Made by a program: the position numbers and the translations under genes
Notes under the pieces: model-generated
Databases searched by the model: none
The model's input: only the letters and a program-made list of their open reading frames with translations
What the model was told of the DNA's origin: nothing
Part shown: positions 1 to 11,918 of the stretch, piece after piece
Layout: the number at the start of each line of letters is the position of its first letter
Numbering within the stretch: the stretch's first letter is position 1
Origin: Scalesia atractyloides
Taxonomy: Eukaryota; Streptophyta; Magnoliopsida; Asterales; Asteraceae
Length of the DNA: 64,000 bases
Direction of reading: 5' to 3'
Assembly (NCBI GenBank): GCA_947069175.1
Contig: CAMTDV010000007.1
Location: 52,962,083-53,026,082, forward strand

Positions 1-1257
1 TAAGAAAGGTACATAAGGGTAGATAACAACTGGGGAAGGTGTATATGGGTAGCTATCATCTAGGGAAGGCTTACCTAGAAAAGGTATATATGAAACTTCC
101 TAAAAAGATACATATGAAACTTCCTAGAAAAGTATACATGAAACTTCATGGAAAAGAAACGCATGTTCCTAATCTATAAATAGGAAGCTAAGGATTCATT
201 TTTCTTTGCTCATTCCTTCTCCTCTTCTCTCTATACGTTGGTGTTCTAACCAAGGATGATCGATATGATATTCTGTCCGATCGATCAGGGAACTAACTAA
301 CGAATGTCAAAGTGCTGCCTAATTAAGGCTATGCTTTGTTAACTTACGTTATAGTTATGGTTCTGATCTCGTGACCATCGTTAGGTTTGATTTGGTTTTA
401 CACTTATATGTATTCTACTTTGTTAAACTAAATGTTTAACTATCAGAAACCTCAAAACTATAAACTTACTATCAAAATAGACGCTTAATTACTGGAAGAA
501 TTCCGAACTATATGTAGATGCTTAACTATCAGAAGGCTTAGAATCAGGAGGCCTGTCAAATCAAGAACTATAGACCTAAAAGGTGAGTCATCCTTATTTT
601 CTCACAACATTGTGAGTCATTCTTTCTTTTTATTAAATGCTTTCAAAACCCTAAAATGTTTTTCAGTTATAATTACAGTAATTAAGTTTTTTTTTCTGAA
701 ATTACTGCCGGTATGTGGGGTTTTGTATACACTACTTGATAATCTTCACTATTGGACAAAAGTTAGCCAATAAGTGATATGACCACCATCACATCGGAAC
801 TGCCATCGAGTGACAAATACTGATATGATTAATTGATAGATATAAAAAATGTAAAAATCTTAAAGCTGTAAAATTATAACAATATATCTTTTCGTACAAA
901 TGAATAAACTCACCAGTATTTCCAGCTGATGAAATATTTTTCTAAACATGTTTCAGGTGATTCCCGTATAACTGAATAAGAGTTGTGATACCACACCAAA
1001 AGGCTTAAAGAAGTGGCTTATTTTATCAATTAAATTAAGAAACATTGTTTTATGGGTTTATCCACTATTAAAAGCTACCTTTGTAAAACATGGGTTTTAT
1101 TCCCGTTTGTTATAAATAAATTCTAGTGCTTCTAAACTCAGATATTTTTCCTTACTCACGTTCCTGATGAATTTTCCCACTGCAATATTTTCAAAATTAC
1201 CACCGGTACCACTTGACTATTCACGGCTCCCGTCCAAGATGTGGTCGAGTTGTGACA
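1..1257 (+). mobile_element. LTR-like copy (partial), direct repeat of 12690-13961
   Basis: The segment is a close direct repeat of 12690-13961, including a TATA-like site (CTATAAATAGG, about 173), the same pyrimidine-rich start region and the same 3' end. It ends TTGTGACA at 1257, like other gypsy LTRs here. It contains an intron-like module (GTGAG at 612, CAG at 954-956). The left end lies outside the window. No coding capacity is seen. Calling it an LTR rests on the TATA site, the terminal ACA and the shared module. Confidence 0.55.
612..956 (+). other. intron-like module inside LTR
   Basis: A GTGAGTCATTC donor-like site follows CAACATT, and the stretch ends at ACATGTTTCAG before GTGATTCCC. 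The same donor/acceptor arrangement recurs in three other LTR families of this window (4081-4547, 11316-11918, 52304-52675) and in the second copy of this LTR near 13308-13650. Splicing is inferred, not shown. Confidence 0.45.
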
Positions 1258-2911
1258 GTGCAGGTCGAGCGGGTAGCCTGGTAAAGGAACTCAACATGCG
1301 TCAACTTCGCTGGATAGAGTTGTTAAACGACTACGATTGCGAGATTCGCTACACCCCTGGTAAAGCGAATGTAATGACCGATGCACTTTGTCGTAAGACT
1401 CATTCGAAGAGTATTCATTGTTAACAAATCCTTAGCAATCTTCAAAATCGATTTCGTGAAGCACAACACCCATCCATTAATGAAGACAACATGTACAATG
1501 AGATGAATTATGGTGCTGAAGAACAACTCGTATCCAAATCCGATGGTAGTCTGTACTATCTCAATTGCGTCTGGATTCCAAATCATGACAACCTTCATGA
1601 CTTCTTGATGAAGGAAGCTCATAAATCCCGATATTCCATTCATACTGTCGCTGACAAGATGTACCAAGACTTGCGTACGTCCTATTGGTGGCCTAGAATG
1701 AAGAAGGATATCGCTGTCTACTTCTCAAAATGCCTCACCTGTTCCAAGGTGAAGGCTGAACATCAATGCCCATCTGGCTTTCTCGAACAACCAAAAATTC
1801 CAGTCTGGAAATGAGAGAGTATAGCAATGGATTTCGTCACCAAACTTCCTCGTACATCATTTGGTCATGATAGCATCTGGGTTATCATTGATCTTTGACC
1901 AAGTCAGCTCATTTCCTCCCCATTCATTATGATTACAAAGTCAAGAAATTGGCTCGTATCTACACGGATGAAGTCATTTGTCACCATGATATTCCCTTTG
2001 ACATCATCTTAGACCGTGATGCTCGTTTACTTCGCGTCTCTGGCAAACTTTTCAAAAAGACCTTGGTACCCATCTAAATCTTAGTCCTGCTTTTCACCCA
2101 CAATCCGACGGTCACACAGAGCGTACCATTCAAACCCTTAAGGATATGCTTCGTTCTGGCGTAATCGATTTTGGTGGCAACTGGGATATACACTTACCTT
2201 TGGTAGAATTCTCGTACAACAATAGTTATCACACTAGCATTCAAATGGCACCATTTGAAGCATTGTATAGACGCAAATGTGGATCGCCAATCTGTTGGCA
2301 CGAGATTGGTGAAGCTCAAACCACTGGTCCCGAACTCATACAAGAGACGACAGACAAGGTCTTGCAAATAAGTGATAACCTACTCAAGGCCCAAACTCGG
2401 CAAAAGAGTTACGCTGATAAGAGAAATAAACCCTTTTGCAATTCAATGTGGGTGATCATGTACTTCTCAAGGTATCCCCTTGGAAGGGTGTTGTTCAATT
2501 TGGTAAGAAAGGCAAACTCGCTCCTCGCTTTGTAGGTCCTTCCAAGATTCTTGAAAGGATCATCAAGGTAGCGTATCGACTGGATCTACCTCCAGAACTC
2601 AACAACGTTCATCCAACCTTTCACGTTTCAAATATGAAGAAATGCCTAGCTGAAGAAGGACTTCACGTTCCCCTCGAAGACAATCGAATCAAGGAGTCAT
2701 AACATTTTGTGGAAAAACTAGTCGAAATCATGGACCGAGGAACCAAGCAACTTAGGTGTAGTCGCATTCCCATAGTCAAAGTTCAATGGAAAGACAAACG
2801 TTGCGCTAAGTTCACTTAGGAACTTGAGGGTGAAATGTAGACCAAACGTCCACATCTTTTCGTTGAGTCTTCCTGTTCTTTGGGGACTAAATTTCCTAAA
2901 GTAGGGGAGAC
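1258..2911 (+). pseudogene. Ty3/gypsy chromovirus pol 3' half, decayed
   Basis: Read in order: the end of RNase H (LRWIELLNDYDCEIRYTPGK, 1305-1364), the integrase HHCC zinc region (about 1610-1790, with CLTCSKVK), the integrase core (IAMDFVTKLP at 1824, SAHFLP at 1906, HPQSDGHTERT near 2098, NWDIHLPLVEFSYNNSYH at 2182), then the C-terminal module with GDHVLLKVSP (2451) and a chromodomain-like tail (SRIPIVKVQWKDKR, about 2763). Frames are broken by a stop at 1812, frameshifts near 1897 and 2065, one near 2436, and a stop at 2698. RT, protease and gag are absent. A polypurine tract (AAAGTAGGGGAGA) ends at 2910, just before the LTR. The module order and tail match the Tekay/Del group of chromoviruses. 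It is a dead element. Confidence 0.88.
2898..2911 (+). promoter_or_regulatory. polypurine tract of gypsy element
   Basis: AAAGTAGGGGAGAC lies directly before the LTR start TGTAACACC. The same tract precedes the LTRs at 54629 and (slightly altered) 58549. Plus-strand priming is its family role. Confidence 0.75.
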
Positions 2912-3868
2912 TGTAACACCTCGTATTCTTGTACTTTCCTTATTTAGAAATTGTTATCATATTTCTATTTTTTTGGAAACTCGTATCGTATTTGTATCTT
3001 TCATTTTCAACCCTTATACTCTGAGTTTATGATCATAATGAAAACTTATCTGATACTTACACATGTTACATACTTAAAACATACGTTAAAATCTTGAATA
3101 CATGATTATACGCAAGAGATTCATACTTAGAATATTCAAATACTCAGTTTTATATATGATTACACTTATACATCATTCATGCATGCTCAAAATACTGAAA
3201 ACCGACTGAAACATGTAAAAACCAGCCTCAACTAACCCATTTGTACGAAGTTGAACATGCCTCGAACGAAGTGGAGTTGGCAGCCATTTTTCCTATAAAT
3301 ACAGACTCACTTCACCACATCCAACCTTCCATTCACTCGTACACTCACTCTCGAATTTCCTGATCCTCGGCGGACCTTCTTCTAAGTGAGTTTAACTCAC
3401 TAACATTTTGCAATTATATAAACTTCTTCTTTTACTACTTTTCTTTGTACCAAGTGTTGTAAGCTAGCCTAGTTCATCATCCTCATAGGATTGGATTAGT
3501 GTTCTAAGCTAGTGAGAACGTTGGGAGCTTTGGCTACCCGAATTAAGTTCCACACCTCACCTGAACATGTTGCATTTACTTTCTGTACGTTCATAACCAA
3601 CCGGGATATTGCAACCTTGTGCTTTGGTGAATCATATAACAAAATTTGACATCTCCATGCTTGACATCTATGACCAACTTTAATATCTATATACCTAAAC
3701 TACACATAATTTTCATATTTTTCTTAATAAACTAGTCGGTACAGAATCTTAATCACTTTCTGATTAAATACTATGATCCTAGACTGTTCAGCCTCATTGT
3801 CAATACCCTGTTCACAAAAATCAGTGTCGAAACATGTGCAAAATGAACATAAACGTTAGAAAAACAGA

Positions 3869-3925
3869 CCCTTCACACGAAGTGGACTGTCACTTCGCAC
3901 GAAGTGGTCACCTCGTACGAAGTGG
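3869..3925 (+). repeat. CACGAAGTGG short repeats in LTR
   Basis: Three close copies of [C/T]ACGAAGTGG with GTCACTTCG and CACCTCG spacers give overlapping CACTTCG/CGAAGTG dyads. Related CGAAGTTG/CGAAGTGG units occur near 3245-3275. They lie in the transcribed part of the LTR. Function is unknown. Confidence 0.6.
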
Positions 3926-4080
3926 CATTTTTTCCACTTTCTTTCCACACTTTCTGCTTCAGAATCTGGACCTATCGTCTGACTCAGTATACTCATGCCC
4001 ACCTGTTTACCCCATACAGGGTAACTTCGAGTTGTCACTTGAACACTCTACGCACGGAATACTAGGAAGCTCGCAAAATT

Positions 4081-4547
4081 GTGAGTATACTTGACCCCAT
4101 TTTTACTTTTATATATTTGGGTGCAATACATGTACTATATCAATTCACACAAGCATGCTTATTCATAAATCACAAAACAATCTTTATACATGCTCTTTGT
4201 GCTAAACTTGAAGTCACACATGCTTATACTTGAATTCTCATAATCAATAATTAACTTTGATCAAGCCTCCCTTAACATGTATAGCGTTATAGGAGTAACA
4301 CACCGCCCGTATTCCTGAGGTCATGTTAAGTTAAACACATAGGGTCTTTTCATTACTATGATTAGATTACGCTAGCGGTAAACTTTGGGTTGACTAGTAT
4401 ATTCACATGCTCGTATATTACATGTTAGCCTCGAGAATAGACATTTATGCATAAGGATTCATTTAAAACTTTATACCATGTTATTTATTAAAACTTGTGT
4501 GCTTGCCAATGCCTTGTGTATTGAACTTACTTTAACATGTGTTGCAG
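4081..4547 (+). other. intron-like module inside LTR
   Basis: GTGAGTATACTTGACCCC starts at 4081 and ACATGTGTTGCAG ends at 4547, followed by GTTAATATTGATGATGAG. The pattern is homologous to LTR introns at 52304-52675 and 11316-11918. Splicing is inferred. Confidence 0.5.
4271..4330 (+). other. CTTAACATG/CATGTTAAG hairpin module (degenerate copy)
   Basis: The outer stem CTTAACATG (4271-4279) pairs with CATGTTAAG (4322-4330). The inner TATAGCG..TATAGGAG part is shortened relative to the four copies in 53782-54064 and 57703-57983. Confidence 0.55.
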
Positions 4548-5790
4548 GTTAATATTGATGATGAGACTCATGGAATCAAGTAGGACGACTTAGATACTCA
4601 CCTAGAATGCATTAGAAAGTGGTTGTATTTGTATTTTGTTTTTCATGATGATTGTACTTCAAATTTAAAACTATGTACTTGTTATTAAATCAATGAAATG
4701 AAATCTTGTTATTTAAATTATGTCACACCCCGGCCCGCAGCGGAATAAGAGTCGGGGCATAATTGGGTTATCACCAAAGCTCATGACATTTACTAATATG
4801 TTTCATATTTAATAAAGTCAAAGTTACATTTTCAAATATCCAAACATGTTCATTCAATACAAAGAAAATAAGCCAAACATAACAATCCCAACTCTAAATC
4901 GTTTTATTCTTCTAGTCCAAGTCCTATGTATTCCTAGCTGCTGCTGGTTCACCTGTATCATGTGTAAAAATGGGAGTTTTTGGGTCAACATAAGTTGGCG
5001 AGTGAACCTTATTAGATAAACATTTATTAATAAATTAATTGTTAGTTTATCAATGAAAATTTGTGCATAATCATAGATGAGCAAATATAAATAATCAAGC
5101 AATGGCAAATAGCAGTCACACTATAACATACAATAACATATGACAGCATACATGATCATACCAACATCATACTGTAAATAACATAAATGAAACTGTGCGA
5201 TCAAGGCTCAATCAAACGGAGCCGATCTTATGTGGGCACGCCAGGTTCAACCTCATAATGAAATGGGGAACATGCTCAACGCTCATAATGTAATGGGGAG
5301 CGGCGGCCTATGAAATTGCATGTACTGAATAATAAATTGCATCCAATAATAACTACTTAACAGCAACAAACTGAATACACATGTTCATGATATGATGGAT
5401 GCACAATGGTTAACTATAATATATATACAAAGACACATGATACACCCCAAAACGTGATTAAAACGGGGAATTTGTAAGATTCACTCACCTTGGGTGCGTT
5501 GGATTGGAGATGGTGATATGCGCACGAATTAGATGAGCGGAACAACGGGGATTACTAACCTAAATAATAACGGAAAAATATATTAAATGGGTGGATTTTA
5601 TTAAGGATTTTAATGAAATTTTTAGATATATTTTTGTGAGTTTATGGCTATTTTCTATCTTTAAATATGTTATTTTTAAGTATTTTTAATTGATTTTTAA
5701 ATTAAATTAAATAAATAAAAATATAAAAAAAAATTGTTTATTTAGCGTTGACCGTTGACCGTTGACCGGTTCGGTCAGCTTATTAGTTTG

Positions 5791-5860
5791 CGCCGGGTGA
5801 GGCTCGAACCCGAGACCTCCCGTTCGCGTGCACGCAGCTCTACCAACTGAGCTACGTGTC
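5791..5860 (-). other. tRNA-like sequence (A and B box)
   Basis: On the minus strand it reads GTAGCTCAGTTGGTAGAGC, a perfect D-arm/A-box, and then GGTCTCGGGTTCGAGCC, a B-box. The middle (GCGTGCACGCG) is self-complementary but forms no normal 7-nt anticodon loop, so a working tRNA is unlikely. The inverted partner is 10930-11000. Confidence 0.6.
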
Positions 5861-5951
5861 TAACCCGAAATAATCTTGTTTTTATTTATATTTATACACT
5901 TATTCAGTTTAACCGAAATTCTCTTTAATTTCAAAAACATTTTAATTCAAC

Positions 5952-6030
5952 GGACCGGTGCAAGTGACGGGTTTCGAACGCGCGACGTATGATTCATGTT
6001 GAACACAGTCCACCGCTGGACTGTGTGTCT
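5952..6030 (-). other. tRNA-like sequence with 11-bp hairpin
   Basis: On the minus strand ACACAGTCCAGCGGTGGACTGTGT forms a near-perfect stem with a GCGG loop where a D-arm would be. A B-box-like GCGTTCGAAACC follows. The partner is 10760-10836. Confidence 0.55.
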
Positions 6031-6123
6031 AACCTGGTTATTATCTCGGTTTCTATTATACTTAATAACTAACTGATTTATCCCGGTTTAGTTTTTAAAC
6101 AAAAAGGCTTTTTATTATATAAG

Positions 6124-6199
6124 GAGTGCGTATAGCAGGAATCGAACTCGGGACGTGCGTGTGTATTTTACACACAGTCCACCGCTGGACTGTGTGTCT
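6124..6199 (-). other. tRNA-like sequence with 11-bp hairpin
   Basis: It has the same CACACAGTCCA/TGGACTGTGTG stem, with a B-box-like GAGTTCGATTCC downstream on the minus strand. The partner is 10592-10668. It is about 170 bp from the neighbouring unit, suggesting an old tandem duplication. Confidence 0.55.
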
Positions 6200-7061
6200 A
6201 ACCCGTTTAAAATACCAATTTTAATTAGTCTTAAGTTATGTTGCGTCTTCATCTTCTTCGTTGATTTTACAAAGACAAACTTATTCTGACTGTTATGACC
6301 GAGTCATGACATATACGCTTTTCAGACATTACAAGTAATTTAAAAGTAAAGAATGGAGAGAGTTTGGGGAAAAAGATGTACCGATTGATGTTGTTCACGG
6401 AATTCCGGCAGAGGTTCGTCGGTTCTGAAGGTGAACTCCGGCTGTTGAAACCAATTAACAGCTTTGTTCGATTATTTAAGAAGTTGAGTCACTTAAACAA
6501 GGTTTAACAGAAGTTTGGGAGATCATACCCGTTCATGGTGTGTTTCCGGCAGTTTCAGGAGTTTTCCGGCGAAGGTAAGATTTTCGACAAACGTTGACTA
6601 GGATCGATTCTGATGGTGGAGTTGTGTTAGTGACTGATTAATCACATGATTGAAACAGAAAGAGTCGGAGGAAATACCGTGTGGATGTGAGTCCCGGTTT
6701 TCCGGCGACTTGCAGAATTTTTCCGGCGGTCTGATTTAAGCTTCTCCGGTGGACTGTAAGGTTGCGGAAATGCAATTGGGAGTCTTGCAGAGTGTTTTGA
6801 GTCGCAGGAAGGGTCTAGGATTGAAGTAATCCGAGAATTGAAAACTTTCGGTTATTAAACCGATCCACTTCTGAATTCAAGTTACACTCATGGCAGCATT
6901 GATTGGAATCGTCCGTTTATCGGTTATACTTGCTGAATCGCGAGTATCCAGATCGAATTTGGGTGATTGATAACCGGTTTCAGTTACAATGTGTAAAATC
7001 GATTGATTTACCTTAGTCCATAAAACCTATTTGTTTCCTAAAGATGACAGAAAACAAACAA

Positions 7062-7137
7062 GTGGCGGAGTGGTGATGTGTGTGTGCGTTAAGTCTTTGA
7101 TGTTGTAACCGGCTGACCCGGGTTCGAGTCCCGGCAG
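7062..7137 (+). other. tRNA-like sequence (class II-like)
   Basis: GTGGCGGAGTGGTGATG resembles a Leu/Ser-type A box. CCGGGTTCGAGTCCCGG forms a perfect 5-bp T stem with a TTCGAGT loop. The centre does not fold as a standard anticodon arm. The inverted partner is 9669-9748. Confidence 0.6.
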
Positions 7138-7412
7138 CTTCATAATTTTTTTATTTATTTTGTTTTAACTTTTATCAAATATAATTTTTATAGTTTAGTT
7201 TATTTATTAATTATGTATCGTTTTAACTCAAAATAATCATAAATATTTAATGTAACTTTTATAACTTGATACTTGATTACAAAACGGAGCGGGTTTTGAA
7301 AACCCGATTTTTACAAATGTTACAAATTACTTGTCATATTTTAGCGTTATGAAGTTTCGAGAAATCTCGGTCGTCCCACACCGATGTTTCCGCCACCGGT
7401 TGGGGTGTGACA

Positions 7413-9031
7413 AAAACTCTTGAGAAGATGAAAGTAACCACGACTAGATGTACTTACAAAGACTTTCTTCACCTGTAATCTTACTGACGTTACTAGTAAT
7501 AAAGGAATTGTTACAGCAATACATGAGATGCAAAGGATTAAAGTTGTCCTATCTGAAACTGACACAAATCCCAAGAAGAACGCGAGAACATTGTCTTCAT
7601 AACATAAGAGGCAACAATGATTCCTGAGGCAAGTTTGGACCCCACCAATATTCATGGAGTACTTCGGGAAGATAGGTTGAAATTGTTAGGATACAAACTT
7701 AGTGCTACTTTACTTCATATTAACCTCGTTGGATTCGATGTAGTGTTAGAAATGGAATAATTAGCATCCAATCATATCAAATCTTAAGTAATCAGAATTC
7801 TATTGAGATTCATGAGCCAACAGGAGAAGTAATCACAATCCAAGGAGAATTTGAGTACATATTCAAGGAAACCTGCATAAAACTAAGTATATGATTTATT
7901 GTGGAAGTGATAAGATGTATCAAGGTTCAAATAAGAAGTACAGATAGATAGGAATGAAAAAGGATTTAGCAAGTTATGTCTCTAAGTATTTAATTTGTTA
8001 GCAAGCTAAAACTGAAAGTTAGAAACCTTTACGTTTACTTCAACAATTAGAAATGCCAGTATGGAAATGAGAATGGATAACAAATGGATGTTGTTACCAA
8101 ATTACCGAAAACGATAATAGGTGACGACACAATCTGGGTGATTGTGGATCGACTAATCAAGTCAGCTCATTTCCTACCAATGAAGGAAACCTTTAGTATA
8201 AAACGTTTAGTTGAGACGAAATAGTCTCGTTACATAGAATCTTGTTATCTATTGTATCTGACCGAGATAGTCATTTCACTTCTCATTTCTGGAAAAGATA
8301 CAAAAAGCCATGGAAACTCGACTGAATCAAAGTACAACTTATTTTGAGCAGGGTGAAAGATCAATACAAACACAGGAAGACATGTTAAGTGCATGTATGA
8401 TAAGTATTGGTAAAAGTAAGACGATCACTTGCCACTCATAAGGATTCTCTAAATAAACAAATAGTTATCATACCAGTATTGATGTCGCCCTATTTGATGC
8501 ACTTTATGGATGAAAGTAAGCTCCAGTATGTTGGGAAGGAATATGAGAAAAACAACTATCGGGCCATGAGATTGGCAAACTGTTAGAATTTAAATCAGAG
8601 AAAAAAAATACTAAAAGTCTCTTCGTGGAAAGAAATAGTCTGGTTCGGAAAGAAAGGAAAGTTAAGCCCAAGGTTTGTTGAACCATTCGAAATCATTAAA
8701 TAGAATTGGATCAGCAGCTTATCAACTACATTTACCAGAAGAAATGGCAGGTGTACATGATATGTTTCATAAGGAAATGCTTAGCTAATGAATCTCTTGT
8801 AGTACCTCTTCAAGACATAGAGGTAAATGAGAAAGTGTAATTTGTTGAGAAACCTCTACAAATCAAAGATGAGAATCCCAAAGCATAAGAGATTAGTTTT
8901 GGTCAAAGTGAAGTAGGATTCAAAACGAGGACAAGAATATATTTGGAAACTAGAATCAAATAAGTGACGAAAATACCCATTCTTGTTTCAGTGAATCTTG
9001 AGCACGAGATTTAAAACAAGGTGGAGAGGAT
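7413..9031 (+). pseudogene. gypsy internal region, heavily decayed
   Basis: It lies between an LTR end (GGGGTGTGACA, 7412) and an LTR start (TGTAACAACCC, 9032) preceded by purine-rich AAGGTGGAGAGGA. Fragments of pol are readable in several frames: protease-like DVVLEMEW (about 7738), integrase zinc region (LASYVSKYLICQQAK, about 7968), integrase core (DTIWVIVDRLIKSAHFLP, about 8126; SDRDSHFTSHFW, about 8259) and a C-terminal piece near 8670-8800. Many stops and frameshifts make it non-functional. The sequence differs from the pol at 1258-2911, so it is another lineage. Confidence 0.75.
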
Positions 9032-9668
9032 GTAACAACCCTCAAAAATATCCGAATAAACCCATAATATAAACTCCTAGTGCACGCGCCAAAACTTGTT
9101 ATAATCAATCAGAATATTTAGCGGTTAAGAAAACTTGGCGTTTATGACCAACCCGCACAAAAATACCCTTGTTAAACTCACAATTAAAAATCGAACCAAT
9201 TGGGATCAAGACCCGAGCATACATGATAAGAACCGGTATGAAAATCGAGAAAAACACGCGATTAGGCAAAAAGACGGTCGAGTACACGTGTCACGACATT
9301 GCGCCATATGTCAAACCTACCAAGGACGCGTGGCAGACCTATGTCAGGCCGACCTCCCCCGCGCCACACGGGAAAAACCATGTCTCCTCCCGCGACGCGC
9401 GGGAGAAACCTACCTTGGCTATATAAAGGCCAGTCTGGGATAGAAACATTTGCACCTTTCGATCGAAATTCGATACTTCTTTTGTAACATTTGTCAAAAA
9501 CGGGTTTCCAAACCCGCTCCGTTTTGTAATCGACTATCAAGTTATAAATGTCACGTTGTGTATTTATGGTTATTTTGGTTTTTAATGATACATAATTAAT
9601 AAACAAACTAAACTATAAAAATTATATTTGATAAAAAGTGAAAACAAAATAAATAAAAAAGAAATGTT

Positions 9669-9748
9669 GCTGCCGGGACTCGAACCCGGGTCAGCCGGTT
9701 CATAACTTCAAAGTCTTAACACGCACACACATCACCACTCCGCCACTT
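9669..9748 (-). other. tRNA-like sequence (class II-like)
   Basis: It is the inverted partner of 7062-7137. The minus strand shows GTGGCGGAGTGGTGATG and a perfect ACCCGGGTTCGAGTCCCGG T-arm. Confidence 0.6.
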
Positions 9749-10591
9749 GTTGTTTTCTGTTATCTCTAGGAAACAAATAACATTTATACACAAACTCGGT
9801 TAAACCGGTTGCGCCAACTGAGAAACGGAAATCGGCAATTCAATCGTCAAATCGTTTGATTACTCGCACATTCAGGTTTATAACCGATGCACCGACGATT
9901 TTAATCAAGTCGGAATTGAACATCAATTTTCATCATTATCGGTTTTTATAACCGAAAAATAATCAAGTCCAGATTACTCCAATCAAAACCCTTCTCGCGA
10001 CTCAGAGACATCAGGCAAACATTCCATTTCACTTTCGTCATACTTTCAGTCCATTAGAATGCTTAAATCAACTCGCCGGAAAATTCTGTAAGGTTCGCCG
10101 GAAAACCGTATTTGTCCTCAAATCGGTAAGTTCTTCAATACCATCGTAGTCTAACAGTTGTTAAGCTGTTTCTAACTCAAACCATCCACTTGAGATCGAA
10201 TTCAGGCACTGTTATCGGATAATTCCAGTTCGCCGGAAATTTCCTGGAAATATTTATTTCCGTCTGTGAAACGGTAAGGACTTTCAATCACACTGTTAAC
10301 GTTTGTTTATCACTTCAATTCCACGATTGACTAATCAAAATGGTTAATTGTTTGGTTCAGTTGAGGTGCACAAAAACAGAGCCGACGCATTGCCGGAGAC
10401 TCTGTGATAAATCATTCATACGGTATGTTTAACTTCCAACACCGTCTCTGCTATTTCGTTTTAGTCTTATGAATGTTGGATAATCGTAAACGCAAGAAAC
10501 GGATTAGTAATTCAGTCGACTGTAATTTGAATGAAGAAGACGAAGTTAGTTAAGTTATAAGTTTATTTAAAATCAGTAATATGAACGGGTT

Positions 10592-10668
10592 AGACACACA
10601 GTCCAGCGGTGGACTGTGTGCAAAATATACATGCACGTCACGAGTTCGATCCCTGATACACGCACTCC
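10592..10668 (+). other. tRNA-like sequence with 11-bp hairpin
   Basis: CACACAGTCCA-GCGG-TGGACTGTGTG forms an 11-bp stem. The B-box-like GAGTTCGATCCC lies 40 nt downstream. It is the partner of 6124-6199. Confidence 0.55.
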
Positions 10669-10759
10669 TTATGTAATAAAATGCCTTTTTGTTTAAAACT
10701 AAATCGGGTTATCTCCGTTAGTTGTTAAGTATAATAAAAACCGAGATAATAACCAGGTT

Positions 10760-10836
10760 AGACACACAGTCCAGCGGTGGACTGTGTGCAACACTAAGTC
10801 GCACGTCACGCGTTCGAAACCTGTTACTGGCACCGG
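10760..10836 (+). other. tRNA-like sequence with 11-bp hairpin
   Basis: It has the same 11-bp stem as the preceding unit, with a B-box-like GCGTTCGAAACC. It is the partner of 5952-6030. Confidence 0.55.
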
Positions 10837-10929
10837 TTTGTTGAATTAAAATGTTTTTGAAATTAAAAGAATTTTGGTTAAACCGAATTAATATATAAAT
10901 ATAATTAAAAACAAGATTATTTCGGGTTA

Positions 10930-11000
10930 GACACGTAGCTCAGTTGGTAGAGCTGCGTGCACGCGTACGGGAGGTCTCGGGTTCGAGTCTCACCCAGCGC
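10930..11000 (+). other. tRNA-like sequence (A and B box)
   Basis: It has a TAGCTCAGTTGGTAGAGC D-arm and a GGGTTCGAGTC B box. The centre GCGTGCACGCGT is palindromic. Spacing between A and B boxes fits an internal Pol III promoter, but the T stem is poor and no anticodon loop is seen. Confidence 0.6.
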
Positions 11001-11315
11001 ATCCTTGCACCCTGACCAAACCGGTCGACAAGTCAACTGTCAACGGTTAACGGTCAACGCAAAATAAACAAATTTTTTTATATTTTTATTTATTTAATTT
11101 AATTTAAAAATCAATTAAAAATACTTAAAAATAACATTTTTAAAGATAGAAAATAGCCTTAAACTTACAAAAATATATCTAAAAATTCCATTAAAATTCT
11201 TAATAAAATCCACTCATTTACTATATTTTTCCGTTATTATTTAGGTTAGTAATTCTCGTTGTTCAATTCTCCCGACTCGTGCGCATCTCATCATCTCCAA
11301 TCAAACGCACCCAAT

Positions 11316-11918
11316 GTGAGTGAATCTTTAAAAAATCCCCGTTTAATCACGTTTTGGGGTGTATCATGTGTCTTGTTATATATATTATATTTAAACCATT
11401 GTGCATACATCATATCATGAACATGTGTACTCAGTTTGTTTCAACTGTTGTGTAGTTATTGTTAGATGCAATTTATTATTTTCAGTACATGCAATTTCAT
11501 AGGCCGCCGCTCCCCATTACATTATGAGCGTTGAGCATGTTCCCCATTTCATTATGAGCGAACCTGGCATGCCCACATACGATCGGCTCCGTTTGATTGA
11601 GCCTTGGTCGCACAGACATTTTCATTTTCAGTACATGCAATACGATCAGCTCCGTTTGATTGAGCCTTGATCGCATAGTTTCATTTATGTTATTTATCGT
11701 ATGATGTTGGTATGTTTATGTATGCTATCATATGTTATTGTATGTTATAGTTGTGATTGCTATTTGCCACTGCTTGATTATTTACATTTGCTCATTATGA
11801 TTATGCACAATTTTTCATTGATAAACTAACAAGTAAATCAATAATAAATGTTTATCTAACAAGGTTCACTCGCCAACTTATGTTGACCCAAAAACCCCCA
11901 TTTTTACACATGATACAG
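11316..11918 (+). other. intron-like module inside LTR
   Basis: GTGAGTGAATC (11316) is followed by the family-shared TTTTGGGGTGTATCATG (11350). The acceptor-like ACACATGATACAG ends at 11918 and GTGAACCAGCAGC follows. The left arm holds the inverted equivalent (about 4953-5489). Splicing is inferred. Confidence 0.45.

Larger units (their letters stand above)
2912..4720 (+). mobile_element. 3' LTR of chromovirus remnant, truncated or joined at 4721
   Basis: It starts TGTAACACCTCG straight after the polypurine tract. A TATA-like CTATAAATACAG lies near 3293. It contains three CACGAAGTGG repeats, an intron-like module (4081-4547) and a CTTAACATG...CATGTTAAG hairpin (4271-4330). The expected GGGGTGTGACA end is missing. 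At 4721 the sequence passes straight into TGTCACACCCC of the inverted arm, so its 3' end was lost or replaced. Confidence 0.75.
4721..7412 (-). mobile_element. LTR-like inverted arm carrying four tRNA-like sequences
   Basis: Read on the minus strand it starts TGTCACACCCCAACCGG (7412) and ends CCGGGGTGTGACA (4721), the usual TG...CA ends of a gypsy LTR. 4721-7325 is an inverted copy of 9482-12150, with about 2.6 kb of alignable sequence and scattered small indels. It carries tRNA-like sequences at 5791-5860, 5952-6030, 6124-6199 (minus) and 7062-7137 (plus), and an intron-like module. No matching target duplication flanks it (AATTA against AAACT), so it may have arrived by rearrangement rather than as a clean solo LTR. 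Confidence 0.65.

Noticed and set aside
5791..11000. Eight functional tRNA genes
   Set aside because: A and B boxes are present but anticodon arms do not form a 5-bp stem with a 7-nt loop, and T stems of several are mispaired. They are called tRNA-like only.
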